The translations under genes and the position numbers were made by a program. A stretch of 20,876 nt of DNA. Source: a virus. Location: positions 1 to 20,876 of the IMG/VR virus record IMGVR_UViG_3300009094_000797. The stretch is one strand, 5' to 3'. This document shows, in pieces, positions 1 to 5,736 of this stretch; the stretch's first letter is position 1, and each line of letters opens with the position of its first letter. The notes below the pieces were generated by a model, which did no database searches, was not told where the DNA came from, and worked only from the letters and a program-made list of their open reading frames with translations.

Positions 1-19
1 ACTGAGTGTTTATAGATAG

Positions 20-50
20 TATCACGGTGCGGTATCATGATAGGTGCGAC
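20..50. promoter_or_regulatory. Possible operator: palindrome flanked by direct repeats
   Basis: A perfect 10-bp palindrome, TATCATGATA, lies at 33-42. It is flanked by two copies of GGTGCG (26-31 and 43-48), and a further TATCA half-site lies at 20-24. The arrangement reads as two imperfect tandem units. It lies about 100 bp upstream of the first gene, in the leader of the plus-strand operon, where a repressor or activator could bind. No convincing sigma70 promoter could be assigned next to it, so the role is inferred from position and symmetry only. Confidence 0.3.
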
Positions 51-64
51 ACTTTGCCGCATTG

Positions 65-101
65 AAAGGGGCCCATGTTGCATGGCAATATAGGCCCTTG
101 G
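65..101 (+). repeat. 37-bp inverted-repeat element, copy A
   Basis: The left arm AAAGGGGCCC (65-74), a 17-nt loop (75-91) and the right arm AGGCCCTTGG (92-101) have the same 10-17-10 geometry as copies at 5751-5787 and 17007-17043. By eye it matches the 5751 copy at about 26 of 37 positions, including the loop start ATGnTGC. The arms here pair imperfectly (core GGGCC/GGCCC), so a transcription terminator is unlikely for this copy. It sits 38 nt upstream of the first gene, which favours a protein-binding or promoter-associated role. Confidence 0.55.
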
Positions 102-139
102 GGCCGACTCAACGCCCCCACAACCCCTAGGAGCGACAC

Positions 140-334
140 ATGACTGATCCGAGAAGCAATCTGATTGCGCCTCTGACGGTGCAGGATATCCAGAGCGATC
201 CCTCTCACAAGCCCCTGTGGTGGAGATCGAGAGGGACCTGCTTCGATTGGGCCTCTGAGTTGGTCAATAGCTCGGCAGCTGATGAAGTGATGGTCGAGTG
301 GGGCAAGGCTCTCAAGCCGATCCTTAACAAGTAG
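140..334 (+). CDS. Small hypothetical phage protein
   Basis: This 64-residue protein starts at an ATG preceded by an AGGAG Shine-Dalgarno about 6 nt upstream. It is the first gene of the plus-strand operon. The sequence has a tryptophan-rich middle (KPLWWRSRG) and a predicted helical C-terminal half with acidic and hydrophobic alternation. There is one cysteine and no membrane segment, signal peptide or recognised motif. I do not recognise the family. It is followed at once by a strong hairpin, so it may be a separately terminated early transcript or a highly expressed leader gene. Confidence 0.7.
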   Translation: MTDPRSNLIAPLTVQDIQSDPSHKPLWWRSRGTCFDWASELVNSSAADEVMVEWGKALKPILNK

Positions 335-341
335 TTCCATC

Positions 342-370
342 GGGCTGCCCGAAAGGGCAGCCCTCCCTTG
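342..370 (+). terminator. GC-rich hairpin with GAAA tetraloop, probable terminator/attenuator
   Basis: A perfect 9-bp stem, GGGCTGCCC (342-350) and GGGCAGCCC (355-363), closes a GAAA tetraloop. It begins 8 nt after the stop codon of the first gene. The downstream tract (TCCCTTG) is only moderately T-rich, so termination may be partial or the hairpin may instead protect or process the upstream RNA. The next gene starts 34 nt later. Confidence 0.6.
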
Positions 371-396
371 CTCGCAGCCACCAAAGGCATCGACCA

Positions 397-771
397 ATGA
401 ACTCGCACAACGCCGACCCCACACTTCCTCATATCGCCGTCCACTTGCACTCGCAATCCTGTCTGTCCTGTGGCCACACCGCCCGATGGAGCAAAGTCTA
501 CGAGTCCATCACTCAAGGCAACACCCTGCGCCGCCTAATGCCCGCCCGCTCCCGCGCCGCATGGCCCACCGATTACGAGATCATCGCCACTTCCATGCCC
601 ATCGAGTATGTGCCGATCTGCTTCTCTTGCATCGATGCCGCAAAAGTGGAGCCTGACCACGAGGCCCACAAACGCTGGCAAGAGACCCTGATGCGCAAGC
701 GCGAGGAGGCCAAAGCCCAAAGCGCAGCCCCCGCGCCAAAAGCCACCGCCCCCACAATCGACATGCTATAA
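397..771 (+). CDS. Small zinc-ribbon-like protein
   Basis: A 124-residue protein with two CxxC pairs, C22/C25 (SCLSCG) and C75/C78 (PICFSC), spaced as in a zinc ribbon. A charged helix (about residues 87-107, KRWQETLMRKREEAKAQ) and an Ala/Pro-rich linker follow. The tail ends TAPTIDML, nearly the same as the TPTVDML ending of the gene at 6235-6471, although the two proteins are otherwise unlike. It lies between the hairpin at 342-370 and the gene at 779. The upstream ribosome-binding signal is weak (AAAGG about 10 nt before the ATG). Function unknown; zinc binding is inferred from cysteine spacing. Confidence 0.75.
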   Translation: MNSHNADPTLPHIAVHLHSQSCLSCGHTARWSKVYESITQGNTLRRLMPARSRAAWPTDYEIIATSMPIEYVPICFSCIDAAKVEPDHEAHKRWQETLMRKREEAKAQSAAPAPKATAPTIDML

Positions 772-778
772 GGGAGCA

Positions 779-958
779 ATGAACATGAAACACGTCACGA
801 TGATGGGCGCCGTCTGGCGCATCAATGAAAAGAACTTTCGCAAGCTGCAAGACGAACTGAAACGCACTGGCGCGGTCGAGAACATGGATCGCTACGGCAA
901 AGAGATCGTCGATCGTCTCTACACGATCAGCGAAATCGAATCCGAACTGCAAAACTGA
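779..958 (+). CDS. Small hypothetical protein
   Basis: An open frame of 59 codons begins at ATG 779, with a second ATG at 785. A GGGAG Shine-Dalgarno at 772-776 is better spaced for the second start (8 nt) than for the first (2 nt), so the true start may be 785. The product is charged and predicted mostly helical, with no cysteines and no motif I recognise. It fills the gap between the zinc-ribbon protein and the VWA protein in the same operon. Codon use looks like its neighbours, which supports a real gene. Confidence 0.65.
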   Translation: MNMKHVTMMGAVWRINEKNFRKLQDELKRTGAVENMDRYGKEIVDRLYTISEIESELQN

Positions 959-985
959 AACCCAAACCCGAAAGGACCAAGCTCA

Positions 986-1675
986 ATGCTACAAACCCCA
1001 GCTATCCGCTCTGGCATCCCCGCCCGCATTTCGACTCAGCGCGACATCATTTTGCTCGACTGCTCGAGCTCCATGATCTCGCAATGGACCGACATTTGCA
1101 AGGCAATCGACGCCTACGTCCAATGCCTGCAATGGGACAAGATTAATACCTCGATCTATGTCGTCGGCTTTAGCAGCGGCGGCATGGACGTGTGCTACCG
1201 CGACTGCCACGTCAACGACTGGCAGCCCCTTGTCGTGGACCACATTCCTCAAATCCAGCCGACCGGCGGCATGACACCATTATATGATGGAATCCAGCTC
1301 GCCTGCTGGCGCCTCCGCGACGAAGCCCCGAGCAAGGCCCATTTGACCATCGCGACCGACGGCGACGAAAATGACAGCAAGTTCACCGACCTCGACCAAC
1401 CCTCCGGCTTCTTGAACTGGGCCCGCGCCCAAGGCTATCAGGTCACCTTCCTCGGCTGCGACTTCAACAACGAAAAGCTCGGAGCCTCGCTTGGAGCCAA
1501 TCCGGGCAACACCGTTAGCGTCCAAAAGGCTCTGCTCGAGGAGGCCGCAAAATCCCTGGCCAAAAAGCGCACACGTTACTCTCAATTTGGCACCTCAATG
1601 GAGTTCGATGACGACGAGCGCTCCCACTTCGGCGGCATGTTGACCGACCAAACCGGGAGCAGAGAGGACCAATGA
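986..1675 (+). CDS. VWA-domain protein with intact MIDAS metal site
   Basis: This 229-residue protein carries a von Willebrand factor A fold. The MIDAS metal-binding site is complete: DxSxS at D25/S27/S29 (LLDCSSSM), the threonine in GGMTPLYDG (T97) and the aspartate in TIATDGDEND (D125). VWA domains bind divalent cations and mediate protein-protein contacts. In bacteria and phages they often pair with AAA+ ATPases or zinc proteins, but no MoxR/RavA-type partner is seen here. The last about 45 residues are charged and probably separate from the fold. An AAAGGA Shine-Dalgarno precedes ATG 986. The stop overlaps the start of the next gene (ATGA), so it is probably coupled to the zinc protein at 1672. 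Confidence 0.88.
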   Translation: MLQTPAIRSGIPARISTQRDIILLDCSSSMISQWTDICKAIDAYVQCLQWDKINTSIYVVGFSSGGMDVCYRDCHVNDWQPLVVDHIPQIQPTGGMTPLYDGIQLACWRLRDEAPSKAHLTIATDGDENDSKFTDLDQPSGFLNWARAQGYQVTFLGCDFNNEKLGASLGANPGNTVSVQKALLEEAAKSLAKKRTRYSQFGTSMEFDDDERSHFGGMLTDQTGSREDQ

Positions 1676-2334
1676 CCGGGCCCGGCAACGGAGCAGATAA
1701 GGGTGAGGCGTTTAGCCTCACCCGGCTCATCAAGCTCTTGAAGCTCACAACCTCGACCAACAACGCCGAGGCGCTCCTTGCCATGCGCAAGGCCAACGAA
1801 GAGCTCAAAAAGCTGAACAAAGACTGGGAGGAAATCCTCACCGGTCGCATCATGGTTGTGGGCGACCCCTTCGCCGCCACCGCGCGCCCCACCATTAGGC
1901 CGAGCGCTCCGCCCCAACCGAAGCCGGCACCCCCGCCGCCTCGCAGCTTTTCCTGCTACGACTGCGGCATGGCTCTGCGCGCGGCCCAAGTCCACTACCA
2001 CGCTGGCCACAAGTACTGTCTAGCTTGCTATCAAAAGGCCACGACTGTCCCCTGCGCCGATTGTGGCATGCGCACCTCCAACTTCCGAGTCCCCACCTAT
2101 GGACCGCGGCACGGCCAAAAGCTCTGCCCATCCTGCTACACCAACGCCACCAACGCCAAATCGACCACCATTACAAACAAATTCGGCAAAGCCTGCATTT
2201 CCTGCGGCACCTGGGTCGAAGCCGGCAGCGGCAAGGCCACAAAGCACGCGGGCACCGACGCCTGGGTTGTGCATCATGACACTTGCGACGCCAAACTCCG
2301 CCGCCACCAAGCCCCGAGCACCGATCAGCTATAG
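1672..2334 (+). CDS. DUF2786-like plus LIM-like zinc-binding protein
   Basis: A 220-residue protein in three parts. Residues about 16-60 (LIKLLKLTTSTNNAEALLAMRKANE) resemble DUF2786, a helical domain common in phage proteins. Residues about 70-92 form a Pro-rich linker. The C-terminal part holds zinc-ligand clusters: C95/C98 with H113/C116/C119, then C128/C131 with C152/C155, then C175/C178 with H201-202/C205. The C-x2-C ... H-x2-C-x2-C pattern is LIM-like. It starts inside the stop of the VWA gene (ATGA), so the two are translationally coupled and may form a complex. Enzymatic function is not evident; a nucleic-acid or protein adaptor role is an inference. Confidence 0.8.
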   Translation: MTGPGNGADKGEAFSLTRLIKLLKLTTSTNNAEALLAMRKANEELKKLNKDWEEILTGRIMVVGDPFAATARPTIRPSAPPQPKPAPPPPRSFSCYDCGMALRAAQVHYHAGHKYCLACYQKATTVPCADCGMRTSNFRVPTYGPRHGQKLCPSCYTNATNAKSTTITNKFGKACISCGTWVEAGSGKATKHAGTDAWVVHHDTCDAKLRRHQAPSTDQL

Positions 2335-2347
2335 GAGCACCACCGGA

Positions 2348-2605
2348 GTGCAGGAAGCGGCCCCACCCCCCAAGAGCGAAAAACAGGCGCTCCCCCCAAT
2401 GCCGAATAAAGGCTCATTCGAAATCCCCCGCCTCGAGTCCCAATCGACACGCGGCGCCCGCTTCGCCTACCACAAGCTCTGGCGCCACTCGTGGCCCCAC
2501 AGCGACCACTTGTTGCGGCGGCTCGCCCGCTATGCTCGCAGCTGCAACGAACTCTTAACCCTCATGCGCGTCGCATTCGATGATGAGCAGGAGTCCTCAC
2601 AATGA
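2348..2605 (+). CDS. Small basic hypothetical protein, GTG start
   Basis: An 85-residue frame is proposed from GTG 2348, which has an AGGAG Shine-Dalgarno at 2333-2337, 10 nt upstream. The alternative ATG at 2399 has no ribosome-binding site. The N-terminus is Pro/Lys-rich and probably disordered. The C-terminal half, rich in His, Arg and Trp (YHKLWRHSWPHSDHLLRR), is predicted helical and basic, which could suit nucleic-acid binding. I do not recognise the family. Its TGA overlaps the ATG of the next gene. Confidence 0.6.
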   Translation: MQEAAPPPKSEKQALPPMPNKGSFEIPRLESQSTRGARFAYHKLWRHSWPHSDHLLRRLARYARSCNELLTLMRVAFDDEQESSQ

Positions 2606-2817
2606 TTACTCGCCTCCTCGTTATCGACCCCGAAAACACGAATAATGTCCTGGTCTACCAGGTCCCCGAACACTCCCGCCAGGAAGCCTTGCTCACCTAC
2701 CTCCTGGAAAAGGAAGGCATCGAATTCTGCTCTCTCGCCCCCCGCCCTCGTACACCACACAACCGGCCCCGCAAAGCGAAGCCAAAATCAGGAGCCTCCA
2801 ATGTCAGCAACCTTTGA
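2602..2817 (+). CDS. Small hypothetical protein
   Basis: A 71-residue protein begins at ATG 2602 inside the stop of the preceding gene (ATGA), with an AGGAG Shine-Dalgarno about 9 nt upstream. The first about 50 residues look like a compact alpha/beta fold (MITRLLVIDPENTNNVLVYQ, then a helix TYLLEKEG). The tail is basic and Pro-rich (RPRKAKPKSG). It overlaps the next gene by 17 nt. No motif recognised. Confidence 0.65.
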   Translation: MITRLLVIDPENTNNVLVYQVPEHSRQEALLTYLLEKEGIEFCSLAPRPRTPHNRPRKAKPKSGASNVSNL

Positions 2818-3040
2818 CCAGAGTCCTATCACCCTCATCTGCGAATCGCAACCGCGAGCAAAACTCGCCCACACTTGCGGCTTATGCGGATTCCTAATTC
2901 CGAGTGGGGAAAAGCACACCAGATTCGTTTACCGCTACAACCTTGCGCTCGATCGCCGCAACCTCCGCTGCGTCCGCTTCCACTTCACCTGCCCACCGAT
3001 GGAGGGGCGTGAAGCGCCCCTTCCGCAACACCATTATTGA
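2801..3040 (+). CDS. Small treble-clef/zinc-finger-like protein (paralogue of 4226-4429)
   Basis: A 79-residue protein whose ATG (2801) has an AGGAG site 6 nt upstream. Probable zinc ligands are C26, C29, H39, C57, H61 and C64. The same ligands occur at exactly the same residue numbers in the protein at 4226-4429, and the stretch 26-65 aligns without gaps with 13 identities by eye (pattern CxxCGxxIxxGxKHxR ... CxRxHxxCP). The two are paralogues. The basic centre suggests nucleic-acid contact, but function is unknown. A GC hairpin (3003-3021) lies within the 3' end of the gene. Confidence 0.75.
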   Translation: MSATFDQSPITLICESQPRAKLAHTCGLCGFLIPSGEKHTRFVYRYNLALDRRNLRCVRFHFTCPPMEGREAPLPQHHY

Positions 3041-3049
3041 GGAGGTCAA

Positions 3050-3265
3050 GTGAAGCCTCTCCGCCCATACCAAAACGCAGACCATGAGCCTCGATCTGCG
3101 TGCCAAGGCAAGGCCGGTTTCGCGTCCCTTGCCTTGGCGAAATCTGTCGCCCGCCGCATGCAGAGCAAGAAGGGAAACAGAGGAACCCCAAAGCGCCTCG
3201 ACACTTACTCCTGCTCCCATTGCGGCCTATTCCACATCGGAAACTTCAACGGCTGGAGGCGCTGA
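3050..3265 (+). CDS. Small CxxC/His zinc-binding phage protein
   Basis: A 71-residue basic protein starting at GTG 3050, with a near-ideal GAGGAGG Shine-Dalgarno just upstream. It has a helical, Lys/Arg-rich middle (ALAKSVARRMQSKKGNRG), then TYSCSHCGLFHIGN with C55/C58 and H62, plus C18 near the N-terminus. This layout (early Cys, basic helix, YxCxxCxxxH at the end) resembles a widespread family of small phage proteins ending in YxCxxCxxWHxG. Zinc binding is inferred and the role is unknown. Confidence 0.75.
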   Translation: MKPLRPYQNADHEPRSACQGKAGFASLALAKSVARRMQSKKGNRGTPKRLDTYSCSHCGLFHIGNFNGWRR

Positions 3266-3267
3266 AA

Positions 3268-3495
3268 ATGGCGTCAAGATGGATCGCGGTGGATGAGGTC
3301 GGCAACGACAACTTCGCCACCAGCATTTACGAAGACGATTTCAAGGGACTGCTGGTCTGCCGCTGTAATCAGAACGGCCAATATCCTTGGCAGGCTCCGG
3401 CGATAATTCTCGGCCTGGAGCAGAGCCGCGCTTCCTCTGCTGATTCGAAAATGAAGTCCTCGTGTGAGTCCCAGCCCAACAGGAGTAGTGTATGA
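3268..3495 (+). CDS. Small hypothetical protein with altered 3' end
   Basis: A 75-residue frame from ATG 3268, two bases after the previous stop, with GGAGG about 9 nt upstream. Residues 1-50 are well-formed (MASRWIAVDEVGNDNFATSI ... AIILGLEQ) and include VCRC. The last about 20 residues (ASSADSKMKSSCESQ) are low-complexity. They are encoded by a 31-bp segment (3432-3462) that is 30/31 identical to 4141-4171 but is read there in another frame, so the C-terminus has probably been rewritten by recombination or duplication. Its TGA overlaps the next ATG. Confidence 0.6.
   Translation: MASRWIAVDEVGNDNFATSIYEDDFKGLLVCRCNQNGQYPWQAPAIILGLEQSRASSADSKMKSSCESQPNRSSV
3432..3462 (+). repeat. 31-bp dispersed direct repeat, copy 1
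   Basis: This segment matches 4141-4171 at 30 of 31 bases; the only difference is A at 3443 against G at 4153. In the frame used by copy 2 it would read FLC-stop-FENEVLV, the single change turning TGG (Trp) into TGA. Here it is instead translated in a different frame as the tail of the 3268-3495 protein. The flanks are unrelated, which points to a short duplication or illegitimate recombination. Confidence 0.85.
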
Positions 3496-3986
3496 ATCTC
3501 CCGCGAATTTTGCGTAACCCTGCCCCTCAATCAGGAACCCCCTCCATGTCCGAAAACAACACGAACACGAGACTTGAGCCGAAGGCCCCCGCGCCGATGG
3601 CGCCACCGATCTCCGGCCAAGCCTACGCCCCTCCCCGCTACCGCAGCCAAGCGTATGCGCAAGCGCAAGCCGAGTGGGAGCAGCTCGACAACGAGCTTGC
3701 GTATACCAAGGACCAATGCGAATCCCTGCGCGCCCAGATCAAGGTCGCCGAGGAAACCATAAAGGCGCTCAAAATCGAACGCGACGAGCTTCGCTCCTCG
3801 AACGAACGTCTCGTGCGCGAGAACACCGACATGCACGCCAGCGTCACTGCCGCGGCGAACTGCCTTGTCGGCCTCGTCGCCAAGCGCAGCAACGGCAACA
3901 GCGATGATCCTCGCCTCGACGCCCGCGACGCCATCGAGGCCGCCTTAACCGCAACCTCAACCGGAGCCCTGCACCATGGCAATTGA
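3492..3986 (+). CDS. Coiled-coil protein
   Basis: A 164-residue protein from ATG 3492 (overlapping the previous stop as ATGA, AGGAG 6 nt upstream). An internal ATG at 3546 also has a usable AGGA site and would remove 18 residues. Residues about 19-52 are Pro/Ala-rich and disordered. About residues 58-117 form a strong coiled coil with heptad-like Leu/Ile spacing (ELAYTKDQCESLRAQIKVAE, KALKIERDELRSSNERLVRE). The C-terminal segment is short and helical. No enzyme motif is present. A structural, oligomerising role is likely, but the function is unknown. Confidence 0.72.
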   Translation: MNLPRILRNPAPQSGTPSMSENNTNTRLEPKAPAPMAPPISGQAYAPPRYRSQAYAQAQAEWEQLDNELAYTKDQCESLRAQIKVAEETIKALKIERDELRSSNERLVRENTDMHASVTAAANCLVGLVAKRSNGNSDDPRLDARDAIEAALTATSTGALHHGN

Positions 3987-4233
3987 CCTCGACTCCGAAC
4001 ACAGCCGCGCCCGCGAGGCCATTGGCCGCTTGCTCGAAGCCATCAGCGACCTGGTCGCTATTGACTCCATACCGTGGCCCAACAAGCGCGACATGGTCTC
4101 CTTCGAAGCCAGCGAAAACCAGTGGACCGACGTAGGCGAATTCCTCTGCTGGTTCGAAAATGAAGTCCTCGGCGACGATGAAGACGAGGAGGAAAAGGAG
4201 GAGGAAAAGGAGGAAGGAGCGAAAAATGACTGA
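3976..4233 (+). CDS. Small acidic protein with poly-Glu tail
   Basis: An 85-residue acidic protein from ATG 3976, overlapping the previous gene by 11 nt, with GGAG about 9 nt upstream. Residues 1-65 are helical (SRAREAIGRLLEAISDLVAI). The tail (about residues 68-83) is almost entirely Asp/Glu/Lys (DDEDEEEKEEEKEE) and is encoded by a 12-bp tandem repeat. The same purine-rich DNA provides the Shine-Dalgarno for the next gene. Acidic tails occur in DNA-mimic and histone-binding-like proteins, but nothing here proves such a role. Confidence 0.7.
   Translation: MAIDLDSEHSRAREAIGRLLEAISDLVAIDSIPWPNKRDMVSFEASENQWTDVGEFLCWFENEVLGDDEDEEEKEEEKEEGAKND
4141..4171 (+). repeat. 31-bp dispersed direct repeat, copy 2
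   Basis: This copy encodes FLCWFENEVL within the acidic protein at 3976-4233 and is 30/31 identical to 3432-3462. It reads through as a natural part of the protein here, so it is probably the donor. Confidence 0.85.
4186..4209 (+). repeat. 12-bp tandem repeat encoding the acidic tail
   Basis: Two perfect copies of GAGGAGGAAAAG (4186-4197 and 4198-4209), followed by a partial third, encode the repeating Glu/Lys tail of the upstream protein. They also place several AGGAGG-like sequences ahead of ATG 4226. Replication slippage here could vary tail length. Confidence 0.8.
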
Positions 4234-4429
4234 CTCTGTCGACCTACCGCTAATCCGCCGCCTCAGCGAAACCAGCCCGCGCGCCCGCAAGGACTATCGC
4301 TGCGACATCTGCGGCCAACCTATCCGAAAGGGCGTAAAACATTGTCGCTATTCCTTCATCGATGAGGACAGCGCGCCCGCGGCGCGCTTCGGCTGCCTCC
4401 GCTACCACATCCTTTGCCCCGAGGTATAA
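4226..4429 (+). CDS. Small treble-clef/zinc-finger-like protein (paralogue of 2801-3040)
   Basis: A 67-residue protein from ATG 4226, preceded by AGGAAGGAG, overlapping the acidic-tail gene by 8 nt. Ligand candidates C26, C29, H39, C40, C57, H61 and C64 match the numbering of the protein at 2801-3040 exactly, apart from the extra C40. The shared core is CxxCGxxIxxGxKHxR ... CxRxHxxCP. The resemblance is too exact for chance and indicates an in-phage duplication, now highly diverged. The function is unknown; metal binding is inferred. Confidence 0.75.
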   Translation: MTDSVDLPLIRRLSETSPRARKDYRCDICGQPIRKGVKHCRYSFIDEDSAPAARFGCLRYHILCPEV

Positions 4430-4431
4430 TC

Positions 4432-4827
4432 ATGAAGCGAGTCATCCTCGAATCCCCCTACGCGGCGCGCAATGGGCGCACCATCGACGACAATATTGCC
4501 TATGCTCGATGGTGCGCCCGCGATTGCGTTAATCGCGGCGAGAGCATTCACGCCTCCCATCTGCTCTACACACAATTCCTCGACGACTCGAAGCCCGAGG
4601 AACGCGAACTCGGAATCAAGGCCGGCCTCGCCTGGCTCCCCGTCGCCGATTACTCCGTCTACTATACGGATCACGACTGGAGCAGCGGCATGCTTGCAGC
4701 CCTGCACGAGCATTCTATTAAGCGCGGCTTCGACTTCCGTATCCGCGCACTGTTCGGTCCTGCCAAGCTTCCCGCCACGCTGCATGAGGAAATAGAGCAT
4801 GTCCTCCGATCCAAAATCGAGCAATGA
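4432..4827 (+). CDS. DUF7768-like protein (nucleoside deoxyribosyltransferase-like fold suspected)
   Basis: A 131-residue protein from ATG 4432, with GAGG 7 nt upstream. The first 90 residues carry a distinctive phage pattern: VILESPYA at the N-terminus, DDNIAYARWCARDCVNRGE, then ASHLLYTQFLDD, ERELGIKAGLAW, and ADYSVYYTDHDWSSGM. I associate this with DUF7768. The layout (strand, ESPY, Asn/Tyr helix, SHLLYTQ, GxxAGLAW, D-x-x-V-x-Y-T-D) recalls the nucleoside 2-deoxyribosyltransferase/DUF4406 superfamily, so a nucleotide-handling role is plausible. I cannot assign catalytic residues with confidence. The tail (HEEIEHVLRSKIEQ) is helical. Confidence 0.75.
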   Translation: MKRVILESPYAARNGRTIDDNIAYARWCARDCVNRGESIHASHLLYTQFLDDSKPEERELGIKAGLAWLPVADYSVYYTDHDWSSGMLAALHEHSIKRGFDFRIRALFGPAKLPATLHEEIEHVLRSKIEQ

Positions 4828-4839
4828 AGGACTCCATCC

Positions 4840-5160
4840 ATGTTCTTCGCCATCCGACACAAACCAAGCGGCGGCTTCCTCCCAAGCCTCTCCAGCTATG
4901 GATTCACCCGAGCCGAACCTTCGACCAGCGACCCCCCTCGACTCTTCAAACACAAGCACTCCGCCACCCAAGCTCTCAACTGGTGGCTCCGAGGCGAGTC
5001 CTTCGAACATAGCACTTGGTCGGATAACGATCTCGGGACGGAGCGTCATATTGAGATTCGTACAATCCACAAGCCGGGCCGCCGCCGATCCGACTTCGAA
5101 ATAGTCCTCATCGGCTTGCTGCTCAAGACTCTCGATCAAGCCGAACTGGAGAAGCTTTAA
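4840..5160 (+). CDS. Hypothetical phage protein
   Basis: A 106-residue protein from ATG 4840, with AGGA about 9 nt upstream. It begins MFFAIRHKPSGGFLP and contains GFTRAEPS, PPRLF and ALNWWLRGE, an arrangement I have seen in uncharacterised phage proteins. The second half is alternately charged and hydrophobic (HIEIRTIHKPGRRR, DFEIVLIGLLLKTL) and ends in a helix. There are no cysteines or catalytic motifs. The stop TAA overlaps the next ATG (TAATG). Function unknown. Confidence 0.72.
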   Translation: MFFAIRHKPSGGFLPSLSSYGFTRAEPSTSDPPRLFKHKHSATQALNWWLRGESFEHSTWSDNDLGTERHIEIRTIHKPGRRRSDFEIVLIGLLLKTLDQAELEKL

Positions 5161-5531
5161 TGGAACTTTATGAACTCCACATAATCGGGCCGCTCAACCT
5201 CCTAGCTCGAACCCTTGGCTCTCCTACCGAAGAGTCTCTTGCTATTGTCGAGGCCATCGACAATTCCCTCTCCATAATCCGCAACGCCAAGCCCGGCACA
5301 GGCCCCCTCTGCATTTGCCTCGACTGCACGACAGAGTTCACTGCGCACAACACACCGCTCCGATTCTGCCTCTTGATGCCAATCGACCTCACACATGCTA
5401 AAACGTGCGTCGCCAGCGGCATTTGCCGCTCCTGCATTTCCCTTCCCGATCTGGACGCCCGCCTCCGAGAGTCCTACGAAAAGGGACTCAAAAATCAAAT
5501 CCAAATTCTCGACGGCTATCACAACGCATAA
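5160..5531 (+). CDS. Small zinc-ribbon-like phage protein
   Basis: A 123-residue protein from ATG 5160, sharing one base with the previous stop. Cysteine pairs C53/C56 (CLDC) and C89/C92 (CRSC) make a zinc ribbon; C51, C70 and C83 are extra. The pattern CxxC-about 30-GICxxC resembles other small uncharacterised phage proteins. The N-terminal 45 residues are helical, and the C-terminus (LRESYEKGLKNQIQILDG) is a short amphipathic helix. Function unknown; metal binding is inferred. Confidence 0.7.
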   Translation: MELYELHIIGPLNLLARTLGSPTEESLAIVEAIDNSLSIIRNAKPGTGPLCICLDCTTEFTAHNTPLRFCLLMPIDLTHAKTCVASGICRSCISLPDLDARLRESYEKGLKNQIQILDGYHNA

Positions 5532-5544
5532 AGGAATCCTCCCC

Positions 5545-5721
5545 ATGCACACCTACCGCAAATTCCTATACAGCGGCTCAAACCCAGCGCGTTTTTATTA
5601 TGAAATCGGTTATTGGCTTGACCAACAGTGGATGAAACTTGAAACGGTCGAAGGCGACTCTGCTGAAGCCGATGCTCGCGCCCGCGTCAATTACCTCAAT
5701 GGTGGGAGCGGCTATCCATGA
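5545..5721 (+). CDS. Small hypothetical protein
   Basis: A 58-residue protein from ATG 5545 with an AAAGGA Shine-Dalgarno. It is rich in Tyr and Trp (YYEIGYWLDQQWMKLE) and ends ARARVNYLNGG. It is the last gene before the control region at 5722-5808, so it closes the first plus-strand block. No family recognised. Confidence 0.65.
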   Translation: MHTYRKFLYSGSNPARFYYEIGYWLDQQWMKLETVEGDSAEADARARVNYLNGGSGYP

Positions 5722-5736
5722 ACTCGTATTTTTTTC

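Noticed and set aside
62-92. Sigma70 promoter TTGAAA with CAATAT/AATATA in copy A
   Set aside because: The spacing and -10 match are poor (2-3 of 6), unlike the clear promoter at 5737.
3003-3021. AGGGGCG/CGCCCCT hairpin as a terminator
   Set aside because: It lies inside the 3' end of the 2801-3040 coding region and lacks a T run; kept only as a possible RNA structure.
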